Of a stretch of DNA of 56,933 nucleotides, positions 18,391-31,711 are shown in pieces (positions within the stretch are counted from its first letter, which is position 1; every line of letters starts with the position of its first letter). The notes under the pieces are model-generated. The model was given only the letters and a program-made list of their open reading frames with translations, searched no databases and was not told the DNA's origin. The translations under genes and the position numbers were made by a program. This DNA is from Actinophytocola sp. (lineage in GTDB: Bacteria > Actinomycetota > Actinomycetes > Mycobacteriales > Pseudonocardiaceae): positions 1-56,933 of the forward strand of contig WHSS01000009.1 of assembly GCA_009379975.1 (NCBI GenBank), written 5' to 3'.

Positions 18391-19530
18391 ATGGCAGAGA
18401 AAGAGAGCATCGCGGGCAGCCTCGAGCTCAGCACCGACGAGCAGGGTGATCGCAGCTTCGGCGAGTCCGCGGGCAAGGCCTTCGAAGGTGTGCCGATCGT
18501 CGGTAAGGGCTACAAGACCATCGCCGACAGTGCCAAGCAGTTCAACGGCGCGGACGACTTCGGTGATTTCGCCGGTGCCACCGGGGAGATGGTGTCGAAC
18601 GGCGCCTCCTTCGTAGCGGGCTGCGCGGCCGATGTCGCCGCGTTCGCCATGGACCCGGTCGGCTGGCTCGTCAGCAACGGGCTCGACTTCCTGCTCGAGC
18701 TGATCCAGCCACTGCAGGACGCCCTGCACTTCGTGACCGGCGACGGGCCGAGCCTGGAAGAAGCCTCAGGCAACTTCATCCAGATCGGCGACGGTTTCGT
18801 CTCGCTGGCGCAAGACTTCATCGCCACGGGCGACAAGGCACTCAAAGACTGGGGCGAGGACGCGGGCGACGCCGCTCGCGAGGCCCTCGCCGACTTCGCC
18901 GTCGGCATCGAAGGCATCGGATCGAGCGCGGGCGGCGTCTCGCAGACGCTCAAGATGTGGTCGATGGTCATGACCGTCATCGAAGAGGTCATCAAGGCCA
19001 TCATCTCCGAACTCGTCTCGTGGCTGATCTACATCTGGCTCCCGGCACTCGCGGCCTCGATCGTCAGCCTCGGCTCGTCGGTCGGCGCGGCCATGGCCGC
19101 TTCCGTCGCCAAGGCGGCCAGCGTGTTCAGCAAGGTCACCTCGAAGCTGGGCAAGCTGGGCAAACTGCTCGACGAGTTCATGGTCTTCCTGCAGAAGTTC
19201 TCATCGAAACTGGTCAAGGCGAACGGCAGGCTGACCAAGGGCCAGGAGAACGCCGCGGTCGGCGCGCTCAGCAGTGCGCTGGTCGGGAGGGGCAGGGCGA
19301 CCGCCATGGCGGCGGGCGATGTGCTCAAAGGCAGCGGCAAGACAGTCCTGGAAGAGAGCGTCAAGGAGGTCACCGGATTCAAACCGGAGCAGCCGGGCAG
19401 CGCCGCCGACCTGGCCAAATCGGGGCTGGACGCCAAAGATAAGGTCGGCGAGTATGCCGAAACCGCCAGAGCGGGTGAGATCGGCGGCGGCCAGGACGCC
19501 GACGAGACCCGCGAGAATCTCGAGATGTAG
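18391..19530 (+). CDS. WXG100-like, effector-type protein with hydrophobic centre
   Basis: A 379-aa protein resembling the N-terminal WXG100-like regions of actinobacterial polymorphic toxins. Residues 80-180 are helical with a W-G turn (LKDWGEDAGD, Trp154); 185-245 are strongly hydrophobic (WLIYIWLPALAASIVSLGSS); the C-terminus is Lys/Gly/Asp-rich and short. No toxin, nuclease or peptidase domain is recognisable, so it may be a structural or pore-forming substrate, or a truncated effector. It follows the EspC-like gene by 17 nt and precedes the membrane gene by 5 nt, indicating co-transcription. Confidence 0.6.
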   Translation: MAEKESIAGSLELSTDEQGDRSFGESAGKAFEGVPIVGKGYKTIADSAKQFNGADDFGDFAGATGEMVSNGASFVAGCAADVAAFAMDPVGWLVSNGLDFLLELIQPLQDALHFVTGDGPSLEEASGNFIQIGDGFVSLAQDFIATGDKALKDWGEDAGDAAREALADFAVGIEGIGSSAGGVSQTLKMWSMVMTVIEEVIKAIISELVSWLIYIWLPALAASIVSLGSSVGAAMAASVAKAASVFSKVTSKLGKLGKLLDEFMVFLQKFSSKLVKANGRLTKGQENAAVGALSSALVGRGRATAMAAGDVLKGSGKTVLEESVKEVTGFKPEQPGSAADLAKSGLDAKDKVGEYAETARAGEIGGGQDADETRENLEM

Positions 19531-19535
19531 TTCGT

Positions 19536-21278
19536 ATGGGCTTTGACAATGAGTTGGTCGCCCCGTGGATCATCCTCGGCGCTTTCGCGGTCGCCGGCCT
19601 GCTGACCTATCTGGCAGTGAAGGCGCACGCCCGTGACGACGGCCGGGGGCGGACCGCTTCGCGGATCTTGCTGGCCTGCGCCGGGCTCGTGGCATCGGCG
19701 ACCCTGTTCTTCTGGTTCAGCCGGGTCATGGACTCCCGGGTGCTGATCGGGATATCGATCGCGTTCCCCGCCGCCGTCCTGCTGTTGCTGCGCCGGCGTC
19801 GCCGCGACCAGCGCGGCTGGCTCACCCGGCTGGCCGAGCGGACCGGCGGCGTGGTGTACGAGATGGGCGGCTGGGAACGGCCGGCGTTCGGCGTGCTGCC
19901 CAGCGGGCGCCACGCCGTCGCCGCCACCGATCAAGGCGGCCGGTTCTCACACGCGATCGAGTTCAACCTGCACGATCATCGGCTGCTGGGCGTCGAGTAC
20001 GTCGATGGTGCGCCGGAAGGTATGGATGACTTCGGGTCACGCAAGCCGGGCAGCTTCCAGAAGCTGGCGCGGCTGGCCAATCACCACACGCTGACGCAGC
20101 TGCGCACGCCGTCGGTGCCGACGCTGCTGATCCGGCCGCGGACCCAGATGGAACGCCAGCTGGCCGCCGATGGGCCGGATCCGCACATGATGGGTCCGTT
20201 CGAGGAGTCGCATCTCTCCGGCACCATGGCGGCCGCCCTTGACCCGGACGAGGAACTGGTGTGGTTCGAATCCGGTGACAGCGACTTCGATGAGCAGTTC
20301 ACGGTTCGTACCGCTGACCCGGAGTTCGCTCGCCGGGTGCTGACTCCCGAGGTCGTCGCGCTACTCAAAGGTGAGCGCTGGTTCCGCCTCGGCCCACTCG
20401 CCTTCCAGCAGGGCGCGCTGTGGACCGGGCGGTACCGCAAGCTCGGCCGGGAGGGCCTGTTCGAGGCGGGCCGCCACCTGGTTCAGTTCGCCCGCGCCGT
20501 CGACTCCGCGGTGTGGCGGTATCAACCGCAGGCGCCGGCGGGTGGACCCGCTGCCCCGCCTGATCCGTCCGCTTTCGTGGCCCTGCTGGGCAGCACCGAG
20601 GTGGGGCCGGAGTCGTGGCGAGCCATCGAGTACGCCGATGACCAGTACACCACGCTCAAGTGGCTGGCCTGGTTGGTCGTGCTCGGCGGAGCGCTCGTCG
20701 TACTCTCCCAGTGGCTCCCCGACGCCCCCGTGGTGATCCTGTTCTGCGCGCTCGGCCTGGCGCCCGCGCTCGGCGCGATCGTGCACCGGCCCCTTGCCGC
20801 CCGCCGTGAGACCGCCGGGCTGCCCGCGCTGTCACAGCGGGCGGTGATGCTCCGGATGCTGGTCGCCGTCGCGCTGGTGGTGCCGGGGCTCGCGCTGGTC
20901 GGCAACGGGTCGCTCGCGCTGTTCGGGGTCGCCGAGCACGTCACGCTGGCGGTGAGCGATGTCGAGGCTCGTAAGTGCGAAGACTGCGAGGTACCGCGCT
21001 TCTACCTCAGCGGCAGCTACCGCCTCGGTGGCGAGGTTCACCAGGTCGACGGCTCGCAGTGGCTTGGCTTGGCCCGCGACCGGCCCCAGGCGGGTGAAGC
21101 CGTCGACGTGGCCATCGGGCCGGTGTGGTGGCATCCCGTGATCGAAGGCACCGGCGCGGCCGTCGAACTGACGGTGTGGGGCCTGGTGCTCCTGGTCGGC
21201 GGGCTGGTGCTGGGCAAACTCATGCTCCTGCGCCGCCGCAGGCCGAAGGAGTCCGAGCCGACCCAAACCGCGCGCTGA
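19536..21278 (+). CDS. Uncharacterised membrane protein of the type VII-associated block
   Basis: A 580-aa protein with three N-terminal membrane helices (about 11-30, 42-62, 67-87), a 280-residue soluble domain, three more hydrophobic segments (374-392, 397-418, 440-468) and a final helix (545-566) before an Arg-rich tail. The soluble part contains DEQFTVRTADPEFARRVLTP, a pattern recalling DUF3137-like membrane proteins. A CEDC motif (481-484) sits in a C-terminal extracytoplasmic-looking segment. ATG start 5 nt after the preceding gene. Its TGA lies inside a dispersed hairpin repeat. It may be the immunity or membrane partner of the preceding protein; this is speculative. Confidence 0.6.
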   Translation: MGFDNELVAPWIILGAFAVAGLLTYLAVKAHARDDGRGRTASRILLACAGLVASATLFFWFSRVMDSRVLIGISIAFPAAVLLLLRRRRRDQRGWLTRLAERTGGVVYEMGGWERPAFGVLPSGRHAVAATDQGGRFSHAIEFNLHDHRLLGVEYVDGAPEGMDDFGSRKPGSFQKLARLANHHTLTQLRTPSVPTLLIRPRTQMERQLAADGPDPHMMGPFEESHLSGTMAAALDPDEELVWFESGDSDFDEQFTVRTADPEFARRVLTPEVVALLKGERWFRLGPLAFQQGALWTGRYRKLGREGLFEAGRHLVQFARAVDSAVWRYQPQAPAGGPAAPPDPSAFVALLGSTEVGPESWRAIEYADDQYTTLKWLAWLVVLGGALVVLSQWLPDAPVVILFCALGLAPALGAIVHRPLAARRETAGLPALSQRAVMLRMLVAVALVVPGLALVGNGSLALFGVAEHVTLAVSDVEARKCEDCEVPRFYLSGSYRLGGEVHQVDGSQWLGLARDRPQAGEAVDVAIGPVWWHPVIEGTGAAVELTVWGLVLLVGGLVLGKLMLLRRRRPKESEPTQTAR

Positions 21279-21350
21279 CGCACTTCAGTCCGCTCAACGG
21301 ACTGAAAGGGCCACTCACTCCATCCAACGGACTGAAGGCGTCTTTCAGCC
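21274..21350. repeat. Dispersed stop-codon hairpin repeat, copy P1
   Basis: A copy of a family built from CTGAAAGACGCCTTCAGTCCG and its complement. Two CGGACTGAA arms (21298-21306 and 21328-21336) can pair with TTCAGTCCG at 21284-21292. The TGA at its left end (21276-21278) is the stop codon of the membrane protein gene. Related copies are at 30009-30059 and 50013-50095. Confidence 0.8.
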
Positions 21351-21530
21351 GGGCCGACGCACTTCATCGCACTCCTGGCCTGGGGCGTTACACATGTGAC
21401 GGCCGAAACACCATATTGGCTGACATTGGCAGCAGGTGCGTCATCGCCGCGACGTTCGGAGATCTCTCATGCGACACATCCGATCGCGGCCGGCAACAGC
21501 GCCGGCAGAGACGACCACGAGGAGGGCGAC

Positions 21531-21935
21531 ATGAACGCCAACACCGTGCGCCAGGACCGGTTCATCAACCTGCTCAGCGAGCATGCCCCCGTACTTTCCC
21601 GCTGGTCGTTCCAAGCGAACGAACCGTACTCGGTGACCGTCGCCTTCCAGGCAGGGCCGGACAAGTGGGTGGAGTGGATTTTCGCCCGTGACCTGCTGCT
21701 CGCCGGACTGCACGGCCCGGCAGGCATCGGCGATGTCCGGTTCGTGCCGTTCGAAGATCTCGAGGAGCGCCTGCTCATGTTGCAGGTGGAGTCCGATCAG
21801 GGCCGCGCATCGTGGTTCCTCGACCGTTCCGAAGCCGAAGAGTTCGCCGAGATGATCCGGCAGATCGTGCCGGAAGGTGCCGAGGAGGAGTACTTCGACG
21901 TCGACGCATTCCTCGACGAGATCACCGACGTTTAA
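21531..21935 (+). CDS. SsgA-like protein (SALP family), sporulation/cell-division regulator
   Basis: SsgA-like proteins occur in morphologically complex actinobacteria and guide septum placement and peptidoglycan remodelling. The 134-aa product has the family length and core: YSVTVAFQAGPDKWVEWIFA followed by RDLLLAGLHGPAGIGDVRFV and an acidic C-terminus (VDAFLDEITDV). The start is ATG at 21531 with GAGGAGGG upstream; a longer in-frame extension is not needed. It stands alone between a repeat and the rpoC terminators. Confidence 0.85.
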   Translation: MNANTVRQDRFINLLSEHAPVLSRWSFQANEPYSVTVAFQAGPDKWVEWIFARDLLLAGLHGPAGIGDVRFVPFEDLEERLLMLQVESDQGRASWFLDRSEAEEFAEMIRQIVPEGAEEEYFDVDAFLDEITDV

Positions 21936-21966
21936 CCAGTAGCCGAGCCTGCCACGCGTGTTGGCA

Positions 21967-22009
21967 CGACCGAGCCCCGGGTGGCCTCCCCCATCCCGGG
22001 GCTCGGTCG
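21967..22009. terminator. Bidirectional terminator between the SsgA-like gene and rpoC
   Basis: A perfect 15-bp stem (CGACCGAGCCCCGGG and its complement) with a 13-nt loop lies between two convergent genes. It is the first of two tandem hairpins. Confidence 0.85.
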
Positions 22010-22034
22010 CGTCACGGGACTTGGAGCGCGGACA

Positions 22035-22077
22035 CGACTCGGCCCCGGTGCGCGGGAGGCGCTCCGGGGCCGAATCG
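22035..22077. terminator. Second tandem terminator before the rpoC stop
   Basis: A 14-bp stem with one mismatch (CGACTCGGCCCCGG / CCGGGGCCGAATCG, 15-nt loop) lies 23 nt beyond the rpoC stop. It shares its stem sequence style with the hairpin at 21967-22009, which suggests duplication. Confidence 0.8.
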
Positions 22078-22100
22078 GTACTGCGGTACTCAGCTGACGA

Positions 22101-25100
22101 TCAGCGGAAATCCCTGCCGAAGTCGTAGTCGTCCAGCGGGACGGCGACGCCGGTGCCGGTTCCGAACACATCCGGGGTGTAGTAGCCGTCGTCGTAGGAC
22201 GGGATCGCGTACGCCGCGACCCTGGCCTCCTCGGTCGGCTGCACCTGGATGTTGCGGTACCGGTTGATGCCGGTCCCCGCGGGGATCAACTTACCGATGA
22301 TCACGTTCTCCTTGAGGCCGACGAGCTTGTCCGAGCGGCCGTTGATGGCGGCGTCGGTCAGCACGCGGGTGGTCTCCTGGAAGGAGGCCGCCGACAGCCA
22401 CGAGTCGGTGGTCAGCGACGCCTTCGTGATACCCATCAGCACCGGACGGCCCGAAGCCGGGTCGCCGCCCTCGGCCACCGTCTGCCGGTTGATGCCCTCG
22501 AACTTCGTCCGCTCCGGCAGCTCGCCAGGCAGGAAGTCGGTGGCACCGGAGTCGATGATCGTGACGCGGCGCAGCATCTGCCGCACGATGACCTCGATGT
22601 GCTTGTCGTGGATCGACACACCCTGCGCCCGGTAGACCTTCTGCACCTCGTCGACGAGGTGCATCTGCGCCTCACGCGGGCCCTGCACGCGGAGCACCTC
22701 GTGCGGGTCGGGGGTGCCTTCCAGCAGCTGCTGGCCGACGGTGACGTGATCGCCGTCGCCGAGCGGGCCGTCCGCACCGAATGCGAGCCGCTGCCGCTTG
22801 GACAGCTTGTCGTAGACGATCTCTTCGCTGCCGTCGTCCGGGATGAGCGTGATCTTCCAGAACCGCTCGCTCTCCTCGATCCGCACCCGGCCGTCGACCT
22901 CGACGATCGGCGCCTTGCCCTTCGGCACGCGGGCCTCGAACAGCTCCTGCACACGCGGCAGACCGGTGGTGATGTCGTCACCGGCGACACCGCCCTGGTG
23001 GAAGGTACGCATCGTCAGCTGCGTACCCGGCTCACCGATGGACTGCGCGGCGACGATACCCACGGCCTCGCCGACGTCGACCAGCTGACCGGTCGCCATC
23101 GAACGGCCGTAGCACATCGCACACACACCGACGGCCGACTCACAGGTGAGCACGCTGCGCACCTTGGCCTTGGTGATACCGACCGACAGCAGCTTCTCGA
23201 TCGCCGGGTCACCGAGGTCGTCGCCCCGGTTGACCACCACGTTGCCGTCGGCGTCGGCGGCGTCGTCGGCCAGCGTGCGCGCGTAGACACTGGTCTCCAC
23301 GTGCTCGCCGGAGATGACCTTGCCGTTCGACCCCTGCTCCGCGATCGGCATGTTGAGGCCACGGTGCGTACCGCAGTCGATCTCGCGGACGATGACATCC
23401 TGCGACACGTCGACCAGACGCCGGGTCAGGTAACCCGAGTCGGCGGTCCGCAGGGCGGTGTCGGCCAGACCCTTACGAGCACCGTGCGTCGCGATGAAGT
23501 ACTCCGCGACCGACAGGCCCTCACGGAAGTTCGACTTGATCGGACGCGGGATGTACTCACCCTTCGGGTTCGACACCAGGCCACGCATACCGGCGAGCGA
23601 ACGGACCTGGGTCATGTTGCCCGCCGCACCGGACTTCACGATCATCGCGATCGCGTTGTCGTCGGGGAAGTGAGCCTCCATGACCTCGGCCACGTCTTCC
23701 GTCGCCTGCGCCCACACCTTGACGAGCTCGTTGTTGCGCTCGGCGTGTGAGAGCTGACCACGCTGGTAGCGCTTCTCGACCTGCGACGCCTTGGCCTCGT
23801 AGTTCTCGAGGATGCCCGCCTTCTCCGGCGGGACCAGCACGTCGGAGATCGACACCGTGACACCGGATCGGGTCGCCCAGTAGAAGCCGGCGTCCTTCAC
23901 CTTGTCCAGCGTCTGCGCCACCTGCGTCATCGAGTACCGCTCCGCCAGGTCGTTGACGATGGCGGCCTGCCGCTTCTTCGGCAGTGCCTCGTTGATGAAC
24001 GCGTAGTCGGCGGGCAGCAACTCGTTGAACAGCACGCGGCCCAGCGTGGTCTCGGCCAGCCAGGCACTGCCCGGCTCCCAGCCACCCTCGATGAGCTGCG
24101 CTTCGACGTCCTTGGGCGGCTGCCGGTCCTTCACCCGGATCTTCACCGGCGCATGCAGGCCGACGAGGTGCAGGTCGAAGGCCATGATCGCCTCTGCGGT
24201 CGAGGAGAACGCCTGGCCTGCGCCCGCGGCCTTCTCATCGAGCCTGGTGAGGTGGTACAGGCCGGTGACCATGTCCAGTCGCGGCATGGCAAGCGGGCGA
24301 CCCGAAGCAGGCGAGAGGATGTTGTTCGCCGACAGCATCAGGATCCGCGCCTCGGCCTGAGCCTCGGCCGACAGCGGCACGTGAACCGCCATCTGGTCAC
24401 CGTCGAAGTCGGCGTTGAACGCCTCACAGACCAGCGGGTGCAGCTGGATGGCCTTACCCTCGACCAGCTGCGGCTCGAACGCCTGGATACCGAGACGGTG
24501 CAGCGTCGGCGCACGGTTGAGCAGCACCGGGTGCTCGGCGATGACCTCTTCCAGCACGTCCCACACCTGGGCGCGCGAGCGCTCCACCATCCGCTTGGCG
24601 GACTTGATGTTCTGCGCGTGGTTGAGGTCGACCAGCCGCTTCATGACGAACGGCTTGAACAGTTCGAGCGCCATCTGCTTGGGCAGACCGCACTGGTGCA
24701 GCTTCAACGTCGGACCGGCGATGATGACCGAACGGCCCGAGTAGTCGACACGCTTACCGAGCAGGTTCTGGCGGAACCGGCCCTGCTTGCCCTTGAGTAG
24801 ATCGGACAACGACTTCAACGGCCGGTTGCCAGGGCCGGTGACGGGACGCCCGCGGCGGCCGTTGTCGAACAGCGCGTCGACGGCCTCCTGCAGCATCCGC
24901 TTCTCGTTGTTCACGATGATCTCGGGCGCACCGAGGTCGATGAGCCGCTTCAACCGGTTGTTGCGGTTGATCACGCGGCGGTACAGGTCGTTGAGATCGG
25001 AGGTCGCGAAGCGGCCACCGTCGAGCTGCACCATCGGGCGCAGGTCCGGCGGGATGACCGGAACGGCGTCGAGCACCATGCCGCGCGGGTCGTTGCCGGT

Positions 25101-26012
25101 CGCCTGGAACGCCGCGACGACCTTCAGCCGCTTCAGCGCGCGGAGCTTCTTCTGCCCCTTGCCGTTACGGATGGTGTCGCGCAGGCTCTCGGCCTCGGCG
25201 TTGATGTCGAACTCGGCGCACAGCTTCTGGATCGCGGCCGCACCCATGCCACCGGTGAAGTACTCGCCGTAGCGGTCGTAGAGCTCGCGGTAGAGCAGCT
25301 CGTCGACGATCAGCTGACGAACCTCGAGCTTGGCGAAGGTGTTCCACACCTCTTCGAGCCGGTCCAGCTCGCGGTTGGCCCGGTCACGGAGCTGGCGCAT
25401 CTCGCGCTCGCCACCCTCCTTGACCTTCCGGCGGACGTCGGACTTCGCCTTCTCCGCCTCGAGCTCGGCCAGATCGGCCTCGAGCTTCTGCGCCCGCTCC
25501 TCGACATCGGCGTCGCGCCTGGTCTCGATGGCCTTGCGCTCGGCGTTGATCTCGTTCTCGAGCGTCGGCAGGTCATTGTGACGCAGCTCGTCGTTCACGC
25601 CGGTGATGACGTAGGCCGCGAAGTAGATGATCTTCTCGAGGTCCTTGGGCGCCAGGTCGAGCAGGTAGCCCAGCCGCGACGGCACGCCCTTGAAGTACCA
25701 GATGTGCGTGACGGGAGCGGCCAGCTCGATGTGGCCCATCCGCTCACGACGCACCTTGGCACGAGTGACCTCGACACCGCAGCGCTCGCAGATGATGCCC
25801 TTGAAGCGCACGCGCTTGTACTTGCCGCAGTAGCACTCCCAGTCCCGGGTGGGACCGAAGATCTTCTCGCAGAAGAGCCCGTCCTTCTCCGGCTTCAGCG
25901 TGCGGTAGTTGATGGTCTCCGGCTTCTTCACCTCACCAAAGGACCACTGGCGAATGTCGTCGGCAGTGGCAAGGCCGATGCGGAGCTCGTCGAAGAAATT
26001 GACATCCAGCAC
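22101..26012 (-). CDS. rpoC: DNA-directed RNA polymerase subunit beta'
   Basis: Beta' carries the catalytic magnesium site. The 1303-aa length is normal for actinobacteria. The N-terminal zinc finger has Cys60, Cys62, Cys75 and Cys78 ([20 protein letters not shown]). The active-site loop [12 protein letters not shown] has Asp535, Asp537 and Asp539. A second zinc site shows [13 protein letters not shown]. The start is GTG at 26012 ([18 protein letters not shown] follows) with GGGGAGG about 10 nt upstream. The 139-bp gap after rpoB is filled by a micro-ORF. Confidence 0.99.
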   Translation of the reverse strand: MLDVNFFDELRIGLATADDIRQWSFGEVKKPETINYRTLKPEKDGLFCEKIFGPTRDWECYCGKYKRVRFKGIICERCGVEVTRAKVRRERMGHIELAAPVTHIWYFKGVPSRLGYLLDLAPKDLEKIIYFAAYVITGVNDELRHNDLPTLENEINAERKAIETRRDADVEERAQKLEADLAELEAEKAKSDVRRKVKEGGEREMRQLRDRANRELDRLEEVWNTFAKLEVRQLIVDELLYRELYDRYGEYFTGGMGAAAIQKLCAEFDINAEAESLRDTIRNGKGQKKLRALKRLKVVAAFQATGNDPRGMVLDAVPVIPPDLRPMVQLDGGRFATSDLNDLYRRVINRNNRLKRLIDLGAPEIIVNNEKRMLQEAVDALFDNGRRGRPVTGPGNRPLKSLSDLLKGKQGRFRQNLLGKRVDYSGRSVIIAGPTLKLHQCGLPKQMALELFKPFVMKRLVDLNHAQNIKSAKRMVERSRAQVWDVLEEVIAEHPVLLNRAPTLHRLGIQAFEPQLVEGKAIQLHPLVCEAFNADFDGDQMAVHVPLSAEAQAEARILMLSANNILSPASGRPLAMPRLDMVTGLYHLTRLDEKAAGAGQAFSSTAEAIMAFDLHLVGLHAPVKIRVKDRQPPKDVEAQLIEGGWEPGSAWLAETTLGRVLFNELLPADYAFINEALPKKRQAAIVNDLAERYSMTQVAQTLDKVKDAGFYWATRSGVTVSISDVLVPPEKAGILENYEAKASQVEKRYQRGQLSHAERNNELVKVWAQATEDVAEVMEAHFPDDNAIAMIVKSGAAGNMTQVRSLAGMRGLVSNPKGEYIPRPIKSNFREGLSVAEYFIATHGARKGLADTALRTADSGYLTRRLVDVSQDVIVREIDCGTHRGLNMPIAEQGSNGKVISGEHVETSVYARTLADDAADADGNVVVNRGDDLGDPAIEKLLSVGITKAKVRSVLTCESAVGVCAMCYGRSMATGQLVDVGEAVGIVAAQSIGEPGTQLTMRTFHQGGVAGDDITTGLPRVQELFEARVPKGKAPIVEVDGRVRIEESERFWKITLIPDDGSEEIVYDKLSKRQRLAFGADGPLGDGDHVTVGQQLLEGTPDPHEVLRVQGPREAQMHLVDEVQKVYRAQGVSIHDKHIEVIVRQMLRRVTIIDSGATDFLPGELPERTKFEGINRQTVAEGGDPASGRPVLMGITKASLTTDSWLSAASFQETTRVLTDAAINGRSDKLVGLKENVIIGKLIPAGTGINRYRNIQVQPTEEARVAAYAIPSYDDGYYTPDVFGTGTGVAVPLDDYDFGRDFR

Positions 26013-26014
26013 GG

Positions 26015-26151
26015 CTAGACCGCCTCCCCGAACTTTTGCCGTAGTTGCGTTGGGAAATAAGTGTTACGACGCATGATTTCCTTTGACTGGCTACCGTCAC
26101 GGTCCCCTGAGGTGCCGTTGGGTAGGCACGACGTTGCGACAAGACCACTCA

Positions 26152-26152
<1 letters not shown>
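26015..26152 (-). CDS. Candidate 45-aa micro-ORF between rpoB and rpoC
   Basis: The ATG at 26152 overlaps the rpoB TGA as TGATG. The frame stays open through the entire gap and ends in TAG, 2 nt before the rpoC GTG; the rpoC Shine-Dalgarno lies in its final codons (FGEAV). The peptide begins [20 protein letters not shown] and has a basic/aromatic C-terminal half ([19 protein letters not shown]). This gap has more A+T than its surroundings, so a chance open frame is less likely here than at the other sites. No family is recognised. Confidence 0.45.
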
Positions 26153-29631
<3,479 letters not shown>

Positions 29632-29739
29632 GATGCGTCCTTCCGGGGACAGATAAGCGGTTGGACAGAAGCAACGCCAAGGTGGCATGCAAGATGGCAA
29701 CTTGAGATCGCTGGCTGTCAGGGTGCGGTGGTGCCCACT

Positions 29740-29769
29740 ATCGTAGCGCCTGGCTCTGGGCAGCATCAA
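29740..29769 (-). promoter_or_regulatory. Candidate rpoB promoter, proximal
   Basis: On the minus strand a -35 TTGATG (29764-29769) and a -10 TACGAT (29740-29745) are 18 bp apart, about 110 nt upstream of the TTG start. Confidence 0.5.
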
Positions 29770-29789
29770 AGCGGGCAGCGCAACAGAGT

Positions 29790-29818
29790 AGTTTAGCCAC
29801 GAAAGCGCCCGTTGTCGA
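29790..29818 (-). promoter_or_regulatory. Candidate rpoB promoter, distal
   Basis: On the minus strand a -35 TCGACA (29813-29818) and a -10 TAAACT (29790-29795) are separated by 17 bp. It would give a leader of about 150 nt. Together with the proximal site this resembles the two-promoter layout known for mycobacterial rpoB. The rest of the region up to 30008 shows no gene. Confidence 0.55.
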
Positions 29819-30008
29819 GGGGGCACGCGCATCGGGGCCCAGCCTCTTTTCGTAGCCGCACACTACGATCAAGTGAGGTGATACACGGACGCTTTCGCGT
29901 GCAGCTGTCACGATCCAGGGTGGCGTGAGCGAGCCGTTCCGTCAAGCCGCCGACGAGACAAAGGGCGCCTCGGGTGTGTGATCTTCGCCCAAGGACCCGT
30001 GCTCCGGG

Positions 30009-30059
30009 CGCTGAAAGACGCCTTCAGTCCACTGAGCGGAGTGAAAGGCGCTTTCAGCC
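30009..30059. repeat. Dispersed stop-codon hairpin repeat, copy P2
   Basis: GCTGAAAGACGCCTTCAGTCC (30010-30030) pairs imperfectly with the right arm GTGAAAGGCGCTTTCAGCC. The reverse-strand TGA in the right arm (30054-30056) is the stop codon of the leftward Mce-associated gene. Confidence 0.8.
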
Positions 30060-31046
30060 GCCGTCGGGCTTTTTGTCGCCGCCCTGACCCGCCGGCTTCT
30101 TGATCTCGCCGTAGGTGTCAAGGCCCGCGATGCGCCACTTGCCGTCCCGTTGCTGCGCGTTCACCGTCAACTGGCCGCCACCGGTGCTGCGCTCCTCGGA
30201 CTTGTCGCGGGCGGCCACCTGCTCGACGAAGACCAGCAGCCGTGCCTCGTCGCCGTCCAACTCCATCACCGCGGCGTAGGACACCTTCGTGGTCAGCACG
30301 ATCTTCTGCTCCGGCGCCCGCTTCTTGACGTCGCCATAGAGGCGCTCGAACTCGGCCTTGACCTCGTCGGTGACCAGGATCTGCTGCACGGCGTTTTCGT
30401 GCTCGTCGATCTTCGCGTAGTTGTACGACAGCAGCGTCTCGACCGCGCCGGTGATCTCCTCCTTGACCTGCGAGGTGGCGACGGCATCGGAGAGCGCCTT
30501 GTTGCCGGCCAGCATCTTCGTGTCGACATATTGCCATGTGAAGAACCCGGCGATCAGGGCGAACACCAGCGCGAGCGCGGCGGTGAGGAGATAGATCGAC
30601 TTGTCCCGGGAGGCACCCTTGCCATCGGCACTGTCGCCACCATCGGCCGTCTTGGGATCCGAGGTAGCCACGGCAGGCTCCGCCTCGGCCGCCTCGGGTT
30701 GCGCCGAAGGCGCTGATTCTTTAGTGGGCACAGCCGAAGGCGCTGATTCTTTAATGGGCACAGCGGCCGGCGTGGTCGGCTTGACGACGCCGGTGTCCCG
30801 CTGCTTGGGCCGAGGGCGGTCTGGCATGGACCCAGCCGAAGGCGCTGGGGCTTCTGCGGCCGCGGTGTCGTCGACGGCCTGGGTTTCCTCAACGTCCTCG
30901 ACGGCCGCGTGCTGGCCTTCCGGCTCCTCCGGGGTCGTTTCCTCGGGCCGTGGCCGTGGGCTCGGGCTCGGCTTGACGCCTGGTTTGCGCAATCCCGCGA
31001 CCAGCGGGCGGCGCGAGGGTGTGGGGCGTCTGCGGTGTGATGGCAC
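30054..31046 (-). CDS. Mce-associated membrane protein, long N-terminal tail
   Basis: Mce-associated (Mas) proteins stabilise Mce transport complexes. The 330-aa product has a Pro/Ala/Glu-rich cytoplasmic tail (about 145 residues), one membrane helix (IYLLTAALALVFALIAGFFT, about 150-170) and an extracytoplasmic domain of Mas/VirB8-like type (SYNYAKIDEHENAVQQILVT). The start is taken as GTG at 31046, 14 nt after the upstream stop, with GGAG before it; a start at 31112 inside the upstream gene is less likely. The tail has a 30-bp tandem duplication (30703-30762). The TGA is within repeat P2. Confidence 0.85.
   Translation of the reverse strand: MPSHRRRPTPSRRPLVAGLRKPGVKPSPSPRPRPEETTPEEPEGQHAAVEDVEETQAVDDTAAAEAPAPSAGSMPDRPRPKQRDTGVVKPTTPAAVPIKESAPSAVPTKESAPSAQPEAAEAEPAVATSDPKTADGGDSADGKGASRDKSIYLLTAALALVFALIAGFFTWQYVDTKMLAGNKALSDAVATSQVKEEITGAVETLLSYNYAKIDEHENAVQQILVTDEVKAEFERLYGDVKKRAPEQKIVLTTKVSYAAVMELDGDEARLLVFVEQVAARDKSEERSTGGGQLTVNAQQRDGKWRIAGLDTYGEIKKPAGQGGDKKPDGG
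30703..30762. repeat. 30-bp tandem duplication inside the Mas gene
   Basis: Two in-frame 30-bp units with one mismatch (30703-30732, 30733-30762) encode repeated ten-residue blocks (KESAPSAVPT-type). A partial third copy occurs near 30835. It lies in the disordered tail. Confidence 0.85.
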
Positions 31047-31060
31047 TGGCGGAACTCCGA

Positions 31061-31711
31061 TCAGGCGCCGGTCGGGATCTCGGGTACGTGTTGGATATCG
31101 GCGAGTTTCCACTCGTCATCCACCCGCTGCAGCTTCGTCACCATCCGCATCCGGCCGGGGGTGGGCTCCATGCCCTTGGCGCTACGGGTGATCTCGATCG
31201 CCGCTAGCGCGACCGCCTCCCCCTTGTGCGTGTTGAGCTCGAGCACGCCGACATCGAAAATCTTGGCCTTCACCTTGATCTCGTTCTTGGTGATGTCCTC
31301 GCGAGCCTTGTCCCACCCGCCCTGGTTCTGCTGGAACAGCTCGTCGGTGGAGATCTCTCGCTGGCCTTCGCGATAAGCGTCCGGCTTCGTGTGGTCGATC
31401 TCGGTGTACGCCGTGATCCCCTGCCGGACGGACAGCACGACCTGCTCCCGCGCCTCGGCGACACGGTGCTCATCGCTGGACACGCTCGTCCACCACAGCA
31501 CGCCCAGCACCACGGCGGCGATCAGCGCGACGGCGGCGACGCCCAGCGTGATGAGGAACTTCTTGCTCGAAAGCAACGCGCTCGAGGACGCCCCGTCGCT
31601 CGCGGGCTCGGGAGTCGGCTCGGCTTTACCCGCGGAGTCCTTGCCTGCGGAATCCGCCTGCGCCTCGTCCGGCTTCTCGGCAGCGTCGAGGGATGCATCG
31701 TCGTCGGTCAT
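31061..31711 (-). CDS. Mce-associated membrane protein
   Basis: A 216-aa protein with an acidic N-terminus, one membrane helix (about 50-74, KKFLITLGVAAVALIAAVVL) and an extracytoplasmic Mas-type domain (VVLSVRQGITAYTEIDHTKP; MRMVTKLQRVDDEWKLADIQ). It belongs with MceA-F in lipid or sterol import. The ATG overlaps the stop of the R2-bearing micro-ORF as ATGA, with GGAGGA upstream. It is followed by the second Mas gene. Confidence 0.85.
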   Translation of the reverse strand: MTDDDASLDAAEKPDEAQADSAGKDSAGKAEPTPEPASDGASSSALLSSKKFLITLGVAAVALIAAVVLGVLWWTSVSSDEHRVAEAREQVVLSVRQGITAYTEIDHTKPDAYREGQREISTDELFQQNQGGWDKAREDITKNEIKVKAKIFDVGVLELNTHKGEAVALAAIEITRSAKGMEPTPGRMRMVTKLQRVDDEWKLADIQHVPEIPTGA

